A stretch of 40,494 bases of DNA from Parvularia atlantis (Eukaryota; Opisthokonta; Rotosphaerida), in the NCBI GenBank assembly GCA_943704415.1, contig CALSCO010002234.1, positions 1-40,494 on the forward strand. Reading direction: 5' to 3'. Under the pieces are notes generated by a model. That model did no database searches, was not told the origin of the DNA, and saw only the letters and a program-made list of their open reading frames with translations. The stretch's first letter is position 1; the number at the start of each line of letters is the position of its first letter. A program made the translations under genes and the position numbers. Below, in pieces: positions 9,667-18,852 of this stretch.

Positions 9667-11123
9667 TCACACGCCGTGCACCCGCTGCGTGCGGTGGTGC
9701 CGCGTGAACTTGTGGTCAGTTTGCAGCGACTCGAGGTCCTCGCTCTCCGAGTCCGAGTCGCTGTCGCACAACCACTCGAGGCGCGACGCGGATGCTGTGT
9801 CCGCCGTGAGCGTGCGCGATGCGGGCGCGGGCGTGTGTGTGTGTGTGCACGCACAGTCCGCCGCCGGCTGGATCATCTTGCGGAAGTTGGTCCGGCGCAC
9901 CTTCAGCGCGCACTCGTCGCACACGCGGACCTTCTTGTTGGCGCTCAGGCCCGGGAGCACCTCGGTCTGGCTCGAGCAGCCGCCGCAGACGACGCGACGG
10001 CAGTTGCGGCAGTGGTGCTGTGCGGCGCGGTCTGTGAGCGCGCCATGTTTGTGAGCCGGCCACCTGCGACGCACCCGCCGGTTGAACGTCGTGAACTTGG
10101 TCACCTGGCACAGCGAGCAGTAGTCGGCGCGCTGGTCGGGCGTCCAGATGGGCACCCACTCGATGTTCTTGCCAGTCTTGGCACCTGCACGTGCGCTCAG
10201 CGCTGCGGTGGGCACGCCTGCGCGCGACCGGCGGCGCACCGCGCGCGTCCATGTCCTTGTTGGCGAGGGTGGCGTAGTACTTGATCTTGTCCATCCAGAG
10301 CGTCTTCTCCTCGGGCGTGCTGGCCATGACGATGAACGACTTTTGCGTGCTGAGGATCTCGAACGCGTTGACGAACCCTGCGCCGGCGCGTGAGCCGCGG
10401 TGTGGGCGGGCGAGCAAGCGCCGCACCGGGCTCGTCGGGCATCGACACGAGGCTGATCTGCACCAGCGGCAGCACGCACTGGTTCGACAGCGACTTTTTC
10501 GTGAGGATCGAACCGTAGACGAGGATGTCGTTGAACAGGAAGAAGCGCCGCTGCTTGGGCGCCTTGCGGCTGGGTGGCGCGCGCGCGCGTGCGTGCGGCT
10601 CGCGGCTCAGCGAGGCGGACGGCAGCGACGGGGCGCCGCACCAGATCTTGGTCAGCACGCCGTCCATCACGTACTCGCGCCCGACCGCGACCAGGTCCTG
10701 CCCGTCGCGGAAGTAGCCCGAGATCTCGGCCACCTTCTGCGCGCCTGACAGCGCGGCGAACGAGCCCTTGGCGGCCTCGCTGCGCTCTGCACGAGCGGGG
10801 CCGCCGTGAGCGGAGGGGCGCTGGCGGCCGGCCCGCGCACCGAGCAGCTGCTTGGACGAGACGGGCCGGACGGAGGTGAGCGAGGGTGTGGTGGGCGGGC
10901 GCACGGCGGCGTTGGTCGGCGTGGACGGGCTGGACTGCGACGCGCGACAGGTCCGACGCGCAATGCAACCACAGGCGTGCACGCGCGGCGCACGCACTCC
11001 ACGCCCCTCGACGTCGTCCAGCGTGAGCACGGCCGGCGCGAGCGGGCGCAGCGGCGGCGGCCGGTTGGTGGCGGCAACACGCGTCGTGTCGACCAGCGAC
11101 GTGGCCAGGCGCGCGGCAGCCAT
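9667..11123 (-). CDS. PLEKHF: PH-FYVE protein, Phafin (PLEKHF) type
   Basis: Endosomal phosphoinositide-binding adaptor. Order of parts: a low-complexity N-terminus; the Phafin lead-in DLVAVGREYVMDGVLTKIWC (~10650); a PH domain (RRFFLFNDILVYGSILTKKS ~10520, SFIVMASTPEEKTLWMDKI ~10310); and a FYVE finger with all signature parts. These are WTPD (the WxxD motif), CSLC, the basic RRHHCRNC motif, VVCGGC and VRVCDEC. The RRHHCR motif is assembled across a 57-nt intron (FNRR/HHCR), which supports the splice model. The tail is Ser/Asp/Glu-rich (SDSDSESEDLES) and ends RTQRVHGV. Human Phafin2 has the same PH-FYVE order without a DH domain, so an FGD-type exchange factor is less likely. The start codon is 9 bp from that of the mL46 gene on the other strand, and the stop is 52 bp from the convergent OB-fold gene. 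Confidence 0.9.
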
Positions 11124-11132
11124 GCGTTTGTG
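11124..11132. promoter_or_regulatory. 9-bp gap between two divergent start codons
   Basis: Only GCGTTTGTG separates the Phafin ATG (minus, 11121-11123) from the mL46 ATG (plus, 11133-11135). Both starts are supported: Phafin by its reading frame and mL46 by a typical mitochondrial presequence. No room exists for separate core promoters. Confidence 0.55.
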
Positions 11133-12305
11133 ATGGCCGCGCTACGACCACGCGCGCGTTTGGCCGCCGCGGGCCTGGTCGCTGCGCCGCGCCGGCTGCT
11201 GGCCACGGGCGGCGCGGACGGTGAGGACGAGGACAGCGGCAGCACGCGCGGCGGGACACGAACCGCGCCGGGCTCGTACGTCCCGCGCAACTTTGTCCTG
11301 CCGCAGCCGCCCGCGCCCGGCCGCCGCGAGCCGAGCGTGCGCGACAAGCCGCCGCGGCCCGCGCCGGCCTTCCCGCCCGTGGACGGCAAGCGCAAGGGTG
11401 CGCTGGCGGCGTGGTGTGGCAATGATGTGGTGGCTGACGCGCGTCGCCCAGTCATGCTCGGCATGATGCTCTTTCGCAAGCCGGTCGTCGTGCCCGAGCG
11501 CCACCCGTTCGAGCGCGCGTACAACGAGTGGAAGTGGCAGCTCGAGAAGGAGGAGGCCGAGCCCGTGATCAAGGAGTTCTGGACCAAGACGACTCAGTCC
11601 AAGGAGCTCGACGAGGCCGAGGCCGAGCGGCTCAAGGAGGAGCAGGCACGCGCAACCAACCGGTCACGCGCCGCCGTGCCGCTGACCTGTGCGCGCGCAC
11701 ACGCAGACCGTCAAGGCGTACCCGCGCGTGACCAACGCCGACCGCACGAACGATATGCGCTCGCTCAAGCGGTGCGCCGCCTGCCCGGCCGTCGTCGCGC
11801 GGGGCTGAACGGCTCTCCTTTGGCGCCGCAGCAAACTCGACGACGTGCTTTACTTTGTCGTGCGCACGCAGCCCGACGGCCCGTACGCCTTCCCCGAGTG
11901 GGAGCCGCCGTCGGACCGGCTCGACTTCACCAAGGTAAGCGCGCGAGCACGCTTGCGTGCGCGCTCGTTCTGACGATGCGAAGTACAACGAGGAGAAGGT
12001 CATCCAGCTGTACCGCCCGCCGACGGGCTTCCGCTTCTGGTTCCCGGCGTACCACCCGTCGGCGGTGCGCGTGGAGGCCGAGAAGGAGGTGTGGGGCGCC
12101 TGCTGGACGCTTCGTGGCGCGCTCACAGGCCCCATCCCAGACGTACCTGTACGTGGCGATGCTCATGTCGGGCCACCCGACGGTCGAGCGCGCGCCGGGG
12201 CACGTCGACCACCTGTGGCTCAACAAGCGTGAGCTGTACGACGTCCTGCCGCGCGACTACTTCATGCAGGTGAAGGACATGCTGTTTACGAATCGTGGGC
12301 GATGA
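11133..12305 (+). CDS. MRPL46: Mitochondrial large ribosomal subunit protein mL46
   Basis: Structural protein of the mitochondrial large ribosomal subunit. The N-terminus MAALRPRARLAAAG...RRLLATGG is Arg/Ala-rich without acidic residues, as in a mitochondrial targeting peptide. Matches to the family, recalled from human mL46: RKPVVVPERHPFERA (human LCLQRPPVVSKPLTPL), then NADRTNDMRSLKRKLDDVLY (human [20 protein letters not shown]), then DHLWLNKRELYDVLPRDYF near the end (human HVWVTKDELGDYLKPKY). The short helix that follows the PQAEWQPGE region in human appears reduced here. Four introns of about 45-60 nt are inferred; the third has the only GTAAG donor I noted in this gene. The gene converges with the acidic-protein gene, whose stop is 36 bp away. 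Confidence 0.88.
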   Translation: MAALRPRARLAAAGLVAAPRRLLATGGADGEDEDSGSTRGGTRTAPGSYVPRNFVLPQPPAPGRREPSVRDKPPRPAPAFPPVDGKRKGALAAWCGNDVVADARRPVMLGMMLFRKPVVVPERHPFERAYNEWKWQLEKEEAEPVIKEFWTKTTQSKELDEAEAERLKEEQARATNRSRAAVPLTCARAHADRQGVPARDQRRPHERYALAQAVRRLPGRRRAGLNGSPLAPQQTRRRALLCRAHAARRPVRLPRVGAAVGPARLHQGKRASTLACALVLTMRSTTRRRSSSCTARRRASASGSRRTTRRRCAWRPRRRCGAPAGRFVARSQAPSQTYLYVAMLMSGHPTVERAPGHVDHLWLNKRELYDVLPRDYFMQVKDMLFTNRGR

Positions 12306-12341
12306 ACAGCCGCACTGCTACACATGACCACCCTGAGGGGC

Positions 12342-13058
12342 TCACCTCGCGCCCGGCGGCAGCACCATCGTGCGCAGCAGGTGCCGCATGAACTGCGCCA
12401 CGCGCGGCTCCTGCGGCGGCATGCCCTTGAGCGTCTGCGGGGCGCGAGTGCCCAGGGTCAGCAGTCTGCCACGCCGCAGAGCGCAGCGCCGCACCGCTGC
12501 GATGACCTCGCTCGTCGACGGCACACCCCCGCCCTCGCCGGCGTCGCTGTCGTCGTCGACCGCGGGCGCGCTTTCGAGCCGCCTGTTGCGCAGATCAGCT
12601 CGGCGCGCCGGCACTTGGCCCACGTGCGCGCGCAAGCGCACCGGCCAGACTGCCGTCGCAGCATCGCGGGCGTGCGCGCAAGGTGGTCCGAGCTGCCGCC
12701 GCGCGTCTTGAGCCGCGCCTGCGCGGATGCGGGTGCGAACAGGGGCAAGGGCACGGGCGAGCCGGCCGCGCTGTCGTCGCCGCCGCGGCTGCCGTTGCGC
12801 GAGAGCGACAGCGCGCCCGACCGCCGCCGGTGCTCGCTGCTGCTGCTCTCGTGGGTGCCCGACGCGCGCTCGCCGGCCGCGCGGCTTGCCTCGTCGTCCT
12901 CGTCGTCCTCGTCCTCTTCTTCTTCCTCGTTGTCCTCGTCATCCTCCTCGTCGGCGTCGTCATTATCGCCGTCGTCGTCGTCGTGCTCGTCGCGGTCGCG
13001 GTGCTGCTCCTTGAAGTAGTCCTCGTCGTCCTCGTCCTCGTCCTGCTTGTCGCGCGCG

Positions 13059-13092
<34 letters not shown>

Positions 13093-13558
13093 GGTCGGCA
13101 CGGCGCATCACGCGCCCCACGGCACCGGGCGGCGTGCGCAGCTTGGAGTGGATGAACGCGTCCAGCAGCTCGTCGCTCGTCTCGTCCGCGCCCGCGAGGC
13201 CGAGCGCGAGCAGCCGGCCAACGTCCATCGACCTGTCGGCGTCGGCGGCGTCGGCGGCGTTGCGGTGCATCTGCGCCTGTACAAGCGCGTGCAGCGCGTC
13301 GGGCCCGCCGTCCTCGTCGTCGTCGTCCCCCTCGCGCTCCCCCTGCGCCTCTGCCGCGGGCTGGGCGTCGGGCGACGCCCAGTGGGAGCCAAACGCTGCC
13401 ATCAGCGCCGCGTCAAACTCGCTGTCTTCGTCGTCGCCGCCGTCGTGCTCGCCATGCTCGCCCTCGCTCTCGTCCGACTCGGGCTCCGGGTACGCGCCAA
13501 ACTTGCGCCGCGCGCGTCGCGCCCGCGCCGTAGGGGCCGCCGACGACGCGCCGCTCAT
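12342..13558 (-). CDS. Unknown Asp/Glu-rich acidic protein
   Basis: I do not recognise this protein. From the start at 13558 it opens MSGASSAAPTARARRARRKF, a basic patch, then alternates acidic stretches with short possible helices (EFDAALMAAFGSHW, DVGRLLALGLAGADETSDEL, LLDAFIHSKLRTPPG). A run of ten Asp lies near 13070-13095 and a mixed Asp/Glu tract near 12890-13050. After that comes a Ser/Arg-rich part (RRRSGALSLSRNGSRGG), two short introns (about 60 nt each) and a C-terminal exon with PPQEPRVAQFMRHLLRTMVL. Acidic-basic alternation of this kind is common in nucleolar, chromatin or histone-chaperone proteins, but no domain supports a function. The Asp codons are mainly GAC, giving the GTC-rich plus strand. 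It may share a 43-bp divergent start region with the next gene. Confidence 0.7.
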
Positions 13559-13601
13559 TGACAGCGCGGCGTTCGAACGTGACAGGTCGAGTTTCGCGGT
13601 A
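13559..13601. promoter_or_regulatory. 43-bp divergent start region
   Basis: Space between the start codons of the acidic protein (minus) and the subtilase-propeptide-like protein (plus). No recognisable core promoter motif was seen. Confidence 0.4.
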
Positions 13602-14084
13602 ATGTCACGCCTCTCTGCCGACGCCACCGCCGCGCTCGCCCGCGGGCCGGCCGACGTCTTGGTCAAGTTCCGCCAGGCGGACGTGCACTTTGCCGGTGCG
13701 TGCGTGCATGTGCGGGACGCGCGCAGGGCGGCTGCGGGCGGCTGACGTCAGCGCGCGCATCACCGTCAAACAGACAACGCGAGCGCGGCTGAGCGGCGCC
13801 AGGCCATGGTCGAGCAGAAGCAGGCCGCGGCCCAGGCGGCGCAGCAGGGCGTCATCGCGGTGCGCGCCGTCGCTGCGAGCACGGACAGAGCGGTGGCGGC
13901 TCACACGGCCAACGGCCAAACCGGGCAGATCCTCCGCGCGAACAACGCGGCGTTCGAGCCCTTCTGGATCAGCAACGAGATGTTCGTGTCGGGCATGACG
14001 CAGGCGCTCGCGGCCGAGCTGGCGCAGCGCGAGGAGGTGGTCGCGATCGAGCTCAGCACCGACTCGATGCGCACGCACGAGTGA
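13602..14084 (+). CDS. Stand-alone subtilase propeptide (I9)-like protein
   Basis: The protein resembles the N-terminal prodomain of bacillopeptidase F-like S8 subtilases with no catalytic domain behind it. Exon 1 (13602-13695) ends ADVLVKFRQADVHFA. A 78-nt intron (13696-13773) contains GGCTGACGTCAG. Exon 2 continues DNASAAERRQAMVEQKQAA, AAFEPFWISNEMFVSG and MTQALAAELAQREEVVAIEL, then stops at 14082-14084. The elements V-x-V-K-F, FWI-x-N-x-x-x-V and LA-x-R-x-x-VVAIE are the usual prodomain strand and helix pattern. None of the protease motifs (DTG, HGT, GTS) is visible in the 560 bp downstream. It could be a free inhibitor of a subtilase, as fungal I9 inhibitors are, or a remnant that lost its protease. 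About 135 residues; no signal peptide evident. Confidence 0.72.
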
Positions 14085-14645
14085 TGCCTCTGCGCGCCGG
14101 CGCTGCACAGCTTGCCGGCCCCCCCCCCTGCTTGCCAGTGCTTGGCTGGCTGCCGCAGCGAGCGAGCGCCTGTGTCTGTGCTGCGTTTGTGCGTGCGTGC
14201 TATGCATGTCTGTGCATGTTGGTTGGCGGGACAACAGGTCGCAGGCCGGTCCCTGTACGCGCCTTGCCGCACACGCTGCCCGCCACACACACGCTTACCA
14301 CCACACGCTTGCTGCGGCGTTGCACGCGCCTGGCCACGCTCGGCGCACTTCCGGTGATGCGGAGTGGGCCACACACGCTAATTTGCCGCTAATCAGGTTT
14401 CGCCCGCAGCTTCAGTCGCCTACGCCGCTGCCACTCCCGCCTCTTGCGCGCGCACCGCACGCGTTCGCCCCTCACGCCGCACGCGCGCGCACGCCCAGGA
14501 GCCAGCACGTGCGCGCCCGGACCGCGCGAGGCCGAGGCGTTTCAGAGCCGTTTCGTCGGGCGCGCCCGGCGCGCTCGTCCTGTCGTTTCGCGCTAACGCC
14601 ACCTGCGCACCACCCGCGCCGCACCCACACGCGCAGCCCTCTGCC
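14085..14645. other. 560-bp stretch without a confident gene
   Basis: Holds a C10 run (14119-14128) and CACAC-rich segments. A possible acceptor ends CGCCCGCAG near 14409. It may contain the 5' leader or an unrecognised first exon of the zinc-finger gene that follows. No reading frame here resembles a known protein. Confidence 0.5.
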
Positions 14646-15192
14646 ATGCTCCGGCGTGGCTACCAGCGGCGTGGCGGCGCGGGCGGGCACGGTGGTGGCG
14701 GCGGCGGCGGCGGGACCGCGGCACTGGCGCGCACCAAGGCTCGTGGCGCGCCGCACACCTGTCAACGACTGGCTAAGCGTTGCGCGGCAGCACGCGCAGC
14801 ACGCCGAGCACGCGCAGCACCCGGGCGGCGCGCACGGCTTCAGCAGTGTGAGTGCGCTCATGTTCCGGTGCAGCTGGTCCAGCTGCCAGCGCGCCTTCAG
14901 CAACCTCGTCGACATGCTCGTGCACATCGAGGCCGAGCACGATGCGCCGCAGCGCTGGCAGCACCCCGAGGCCATCCAGGCCGCCGTCGACGCCAAGGGC
15001 TCCGATTTTGACCGCGCCGTGCGCTCGATCCGCACGCGCCGGGAGGAGCGCGCGGTGGCCGGCGACGGTGCGATGAAACGCGGTGCCGCAGCTTTCGGCT
15101 GAGCTCTTGCGCGCGCGCACAGCCCCGCCCGCGGCCCCGCTACCGCCACTGCAGCAGCTTCAGAAGCCACAGCCACCACTGTCGCCACCAAC

Positions 15193-15223
<31 letters not shown>

Positions 15224-15307
15224 AGGCCTCTATTAGCGTCTCCCCTGCAGCCGCTCAGCCCCGCGCCGGCGCTCTTCAGCAGCGCACCATTTTTGACCCC
15301 GCTCCCT

Positions 15308-15339
<32 letters not shown>

Positions 15340-16030
15340 CGCGCCGAACTGGCCGCCCGCCCAGCGCAGCCCGACCGCGAACCCGGCCTTCGCCTGGCCG
15401 CTGCCGCCCTCGCAGACCCACGACCCAGGGACGGCCAACGGCGGCGGTGGCCGCTGGGATCTCAAGCACGGCTGTGCGTGCTGCACGCGCGCACCGTTTG
15501 CGGCTCACGCTGCGGGCGCGTACGGCAACAGGGGCGACGCGCGGCGTGCCGACCGACGTGACCAACGCCGCGCACGGCCTTGCGTCGCTCATGGCCCACG
15601 GCCGCACGTCAAGCGTGCGCCTGTATCCGCTCGCGCCGACCGAGAACAGGGCCGATGCGCCAACCGCCGGCGCCGCGGCTCAGCTGTCGGCCGCCGCCCA
15701 GGCCAAGCGCCGCGCCGAGGCCGCGCTGATGAAGGTCGCCGTGTGCTGCGCGGGCGGCTGCCAGTCGTGGTGCAGCTGACGCGCCCGCGCTCGTGCGTGC
15801 AGGCCAAGCGCATCCGCCGCCCGGCCGAGGCCATCGACCGGCGCTATCCGTGCTCGTTCGCGGGCTGCACCAAGGCGTACGGCACGCTCAGCCACCTCAA
15901 CACGCACATCCGCATCGCCAAGCACTTCCCGCTCAAGTTGCCCGCCGACTTCCCGCGCCGGTCGGGCGGCCGGGCAGCGCAGTGCGCGTCGGGCACCGCG
16001 CCAGGCAAGGGTGACGCGCCCCCTGTGTGA
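14646..16030 (+). CDS. Poly-Gln protein with two C2H2 zinc fingers, second Con7-like
   Basis: Likely a DNA-binding transcription factor. The first finger (~14865-14945) is FRCSWSSCQRAF followed by HIEAEH. A 55-nt intron (start ~15069, acceptor CGCGCGCACAG near 15123) leads into a Pro/Gln-rich region with two Gln tracts of about ten residues. Another intron gives KHGWATRGVPTDV, then KRRAEAALMK. A 68-nt intron follows, then the second finger (~15843-15925): DRRYPCSFAGCTKAYGTLSH and HIRIAKH. The YPC-x4-C-x-KAYGTL-x-HLN-x-H pattern with the basic EAIDRRY lead-in is what I recall from fungal Con7-type factors. The start is not settled: the ATG at 14646 is out of frame with the first finger unless an unseen intron intervenes, and no clear ATG lies in the finger's frame before 14862. 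The stop at 16030 is secure. Confidence 0.75.
15196..15342 (+). repeat. Two CAG runs encoding poly-Gln
   Basis: CAG repeats at about 15193-15223 and 15308-15338 encode two Gln tracts of roughly ten residues each, in the correct frame of the zinc-finger gene and separated by a Pro/Leu/Ser-rich stretch. Nearly pure CAG suggests recent or ongoing length variation. Confidence 0.9.
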
Positions 16031-16179
16031 CGCGCGATGATTGGCTGGCCTTGACGCGCGCGCGAAAATCTATTGGATGCGCGTCGGCATGCTTTCGCGC
16101 GTGCGACACGCAGCGCGCGCGCGTCCCCCTCGCGTCTTTCTCCTTCACGCCTCCGTGCGCACCTGCGGCCCGCTGACGC

Positions 16180-17116
16180 ATGCACGCACAGAGCGGACAC
16201 ACAGAGCACATGCCCCCGCCGGCCCACACGGCGGCCCGTGCGCCGCCGCCGCCGCACGCCGCGTCGTTCCACGACGTCGCGATGGCGGCGGCCGCCGCGG
16301 CCCTCGCGCTGCACGACCGCCCCGGCAGCACCGGCACCGGTGGCGGCGGCAGCGGCGGCAGCTCGGCCCTGGCCGACCTGTGTGTGCCCGTTGCGTGCAA
16401 GGCGCACCCGCTCACACACCACTGCGCAGGCCGCCGCTTGTGCTGCGCTCGTCGCCGCGGGCGATTGCGCAGCCGCACATGCCCGCCGAGGCCGGCGTCG
16501 TCCGCAGCCCGTCCTGGCCCAGCAGCGCGTCGTCGTCCTCGTCCGTCTCGGCCGCCAGCCCGCTCTCAAGCACGGCCTCGCCGCCGCCGCTGCAGCAGCA
16601 CCGCGCGCGCCTCGAGCAGCAGCACCACCCGCTGCACCACCGCACGCGCACGGCCTCGAACGACAAGGACTACGGGGGCCGCGGGCCGCTGCCGCACCGG
16701 CTCAAGCCGTTTGGCCAGCCGTACGACAAGTCGCTGCGCGCGCGCAAGCACGCCTCGGACCCCGTCGTTGTGCCCGACCCGGTCGAGGTCCGCGCGCGCC
16801 TCGTTCTGTGCGCGCGCGCCAGACGCTAACGGCCGCGCACGCGCTCACCAACAGCTGGCCGACCGCGTCAACGACGCCGACCACGAGCCGATGAGCGTGT
16901 TCAGCTGCTCGATCACGGGCTGCGGGCGCATGTTTTCGGTACGTGCCTCGCTGCGTGTGCCCTCGCGCCGCCATTTCTCAACACCCGTCGCCGCGTCCGC
17001 AGGACCTGTTTTCCCTCTCGGCGCACCTGTTTGAGCACGCCAACACGATCCAGCAGTACATCGCGCGCGAGGACGACGCCCTGGCGGCCTCGGACTCGCG
17101 GCGCAAGTCGCTCTGA
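16180..17116 (+). CDS. Small C2H2 zinc-finger protein
   Basis: Probably a nuclear factor. The N-terminus from the proposed start is His/Pro/Ala-rich (MHAQSGHTEHMPPP), then Gly/Ser-rich. A 35-nt intron beginning GTGCAAGG leads into PLVLRSSPRAIAQPHMPAE, a Ser-rich stretch and His/Gln-rich PLQQHRARLEQQHH. After it come the basic segments KDYGGRGPLPHRLKPF and KSLRARKHASDP. The single finger lies near 16895-17040: FSCSITGCGRMFS, an intron, then DLFSLSAHLFEHA (C-x4-C-x12-H-x3-H). It ends SDSRRKSL with the stop at 17114-17116. The finger's spacing resembles the first finger of the preceding gene, so the two could be distant tandem relatives, though the remaining sequences differ. The start could instead be the next Met (about 16210). 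Confidence 0.7.
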
Positions 17117-17247
17117 CGAGGGCGCGGCCGCTAAATTTTCCCATCCTTTGCTTGTCCACCTCGCAGCTCGTAACTGTACTTGTTCTCGCAGCAGCAGCAG
17201 CAGACCGCCCGGCACCCGGCAGCAGCAACACTACAACACTTTTCATT

Positions 17248-18536
17248 TTACAGTCGCGCCGCGCCCGGCAGCAGCGCCTGCACACGGCCCCACTCGGTTA
17301 AAGCCATGAGGCTGTCGAGCGTGTGGATGGTCGGCACGGGCACGCGCGCGCGCTCGGCCTGCGCCACCGTGTAGCCCGTGATCATCGCCGCCTCGGTCTG
17401 CCGCCCGTGCGCTACGTCCTGGTGCATCGAGCTGAAGTTGCGCGCGGTGTTGCGGGCGACCTTTGCGTGCGCGTGCGGTCGCTCTCTCTCAGTGCCGCCA
17501 TGTAGCAACAGCAGCCAAACGCTCGCACCCGCAGCACCTCGCGCTCGAGGTCCGCCGGCAGCGTCGGCAGGCCCTGCGCCGTCATCACCGCGGCCATCTC
17601 GTCGCAAACGCGCCGCACGAGCTGCATGCCTGCCGCAACCTGCATCGACCCGTTGGGCACGCGCGCGAGCGCCGTGGCCGGGTTGATCGCGCAGTTGACC
17701 GCGAGCTTGATCCACAGCCGCCGCGACATCATCGGGTCCCACTGCGCGCCCAGCTTGGCCGCGGCCAGCGCCGCCACCACGTCCGCCCACTCGCTCGGCA
17801 CGGGGCTGTCGTCGGGCGTCCACACCGTCTCGTGCCACGTGCGCGCGTCCGTCTCGCCAGCGTCCTGCGCGAGGCGTTCCTGCGAGGCACTTTGCGCCGC
17901 CACCGTGCTTCCAAAGTACTCCTCCTCGGACACGGTCAGTGCCGCAGGCGCCGGCGGCGGCGGCGACACCGAGTGGTCGAGTAGCTCGAGTGACTCGAAA
18001 AACGAAGCCGAGCCGATAGTTCCGAACCACGTCTGGCCGCGGCCCGTGTGGCGCACGTGCAGCGGGCCGAAGCGGTACGAGCCGTGCGTGGTCGAGCCGA
18101 GCAGGAATGCGACGTCGCCGTGCACCCGCTTGAGCGCGTCGTGCACGGCCAGTGCCCCGTTCGTGAGCAGGACGACGCGCGCGCCCGGGGCCATGCACGC
18201 GCGCGCCTGCGTCAGCGCGCTCTCGGCGTCGTAGCTCTTGGTCGTCAGCAGCACGACGTCGAAGCGGTCGCGCCCGGGCGTCCCGTCGCAAAACTGCGCC
18301 GGCAGCGACGACCACCAGCTGTCGCCCTCGGGCGTCTCGAGCCGCACGTCGACGTGCGCAAACAGCCACGACGGGCTGGGCGAGCTCGCGCCGGGCGACT
18401 TGCGCAGGAGCAGCGTCGGCGTCACGCCCGCGAACCGCTTCAGGTGCGACGCCCACAGGCAACCAACCGCGCCCGCGCCGAGCACGGCCCAGCGCGCTCG
18501 CCCACGCATCGAATGCAAGATGACACGCGCGGCCAT
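17248..18536 (-). CDS. 2-dehydropantoate 2-reductase (ApbA/PanE family)
   Basis: NADPH-dependent reductase that makes pantoate for coenzyme A synthesis. The Rossmann motif GAGAVGCLW (GxGxxG) follows the start, with LLLRKSP in the region of the NADP phosphate site. Next come DVVLLTTKSYDAESAL, VVLLTNGALAVHDAL and LLGSTTHGSYRFGP. The C-terminal helical domain has RRLWIKLAVNCAINPATALA (N-x-x-I-N-P), then after a 68-nt intron (17461-17528) ARNFSSMHQDVAHGRQTEAA, the conserved SSMLQD-type substrate segment (Met and His variants here). The order and spacing match the family. An insertion of about 60 residues around 17800-17960 (Pro and acidic-rich) separates the two domains. The start may be 18536 or the in-frame ATG at 18509, which sits closer to the Rossmann strand. 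Some eukaryotic relatives act on other oxoacids. Confidence 0.88.
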
Positions 18537-18852
18537 ACTGCATATCGAGTGGCGCGCTAGCGCCGAAAGCCGCCGGCCAATCAGCGCGTTTGTTGCGCGG
18601 GATGCGGCTCGTTTCAGCCCGGCGCGCAGACCGTTGCGCACAACCCGCGTGTGCTGGCGTGGCTGACGCCGCGGTCGGTCTGTAACGGTCGATCGTGCTT
18701 CCTCCACCGTTACGCCTCGCGCACCCCTGCCCTTCTGCCAACTAGCCGCGCTAGCTGCGCATGCAATCGCCGCGCGCACACGCTGACCACGCGCCGCACA
18801 AAATGCAGATAGGCAAAAAAACACGCGCCTCCTGCAGCTCCGTTTGCCACAG
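18537..18852. other. Divergent intergenic region, ~316 bp
   Basis: Lies between the reductase start (minus) and the receptor kinase start (plus). It is the longest clean divergent gap in the window and has several A-rich patches (for example the A7 near 18815), unlike the 9-53 bp gaps elsewhere. It could hold an upstream exon of the receptor gene; a CCACAG acceptor-like sequence precedes the proposed ATG. Confidence 0.5.

Noticed and set aside
10574-10700. Phafin-like gene as an FGD-type Rho exchange factor
   Set aside because: No DH domain precedes the PH domain; the lead-in and order match Phafin.
12683-13561. Hydrophobic Val/Leu-rich plus-strand frame resembling membrane helices
   Set aside because: It is the complement of GAC/GAG codon runs in the acidic protein gene (GTC reads as Val), not a real membrane protein.
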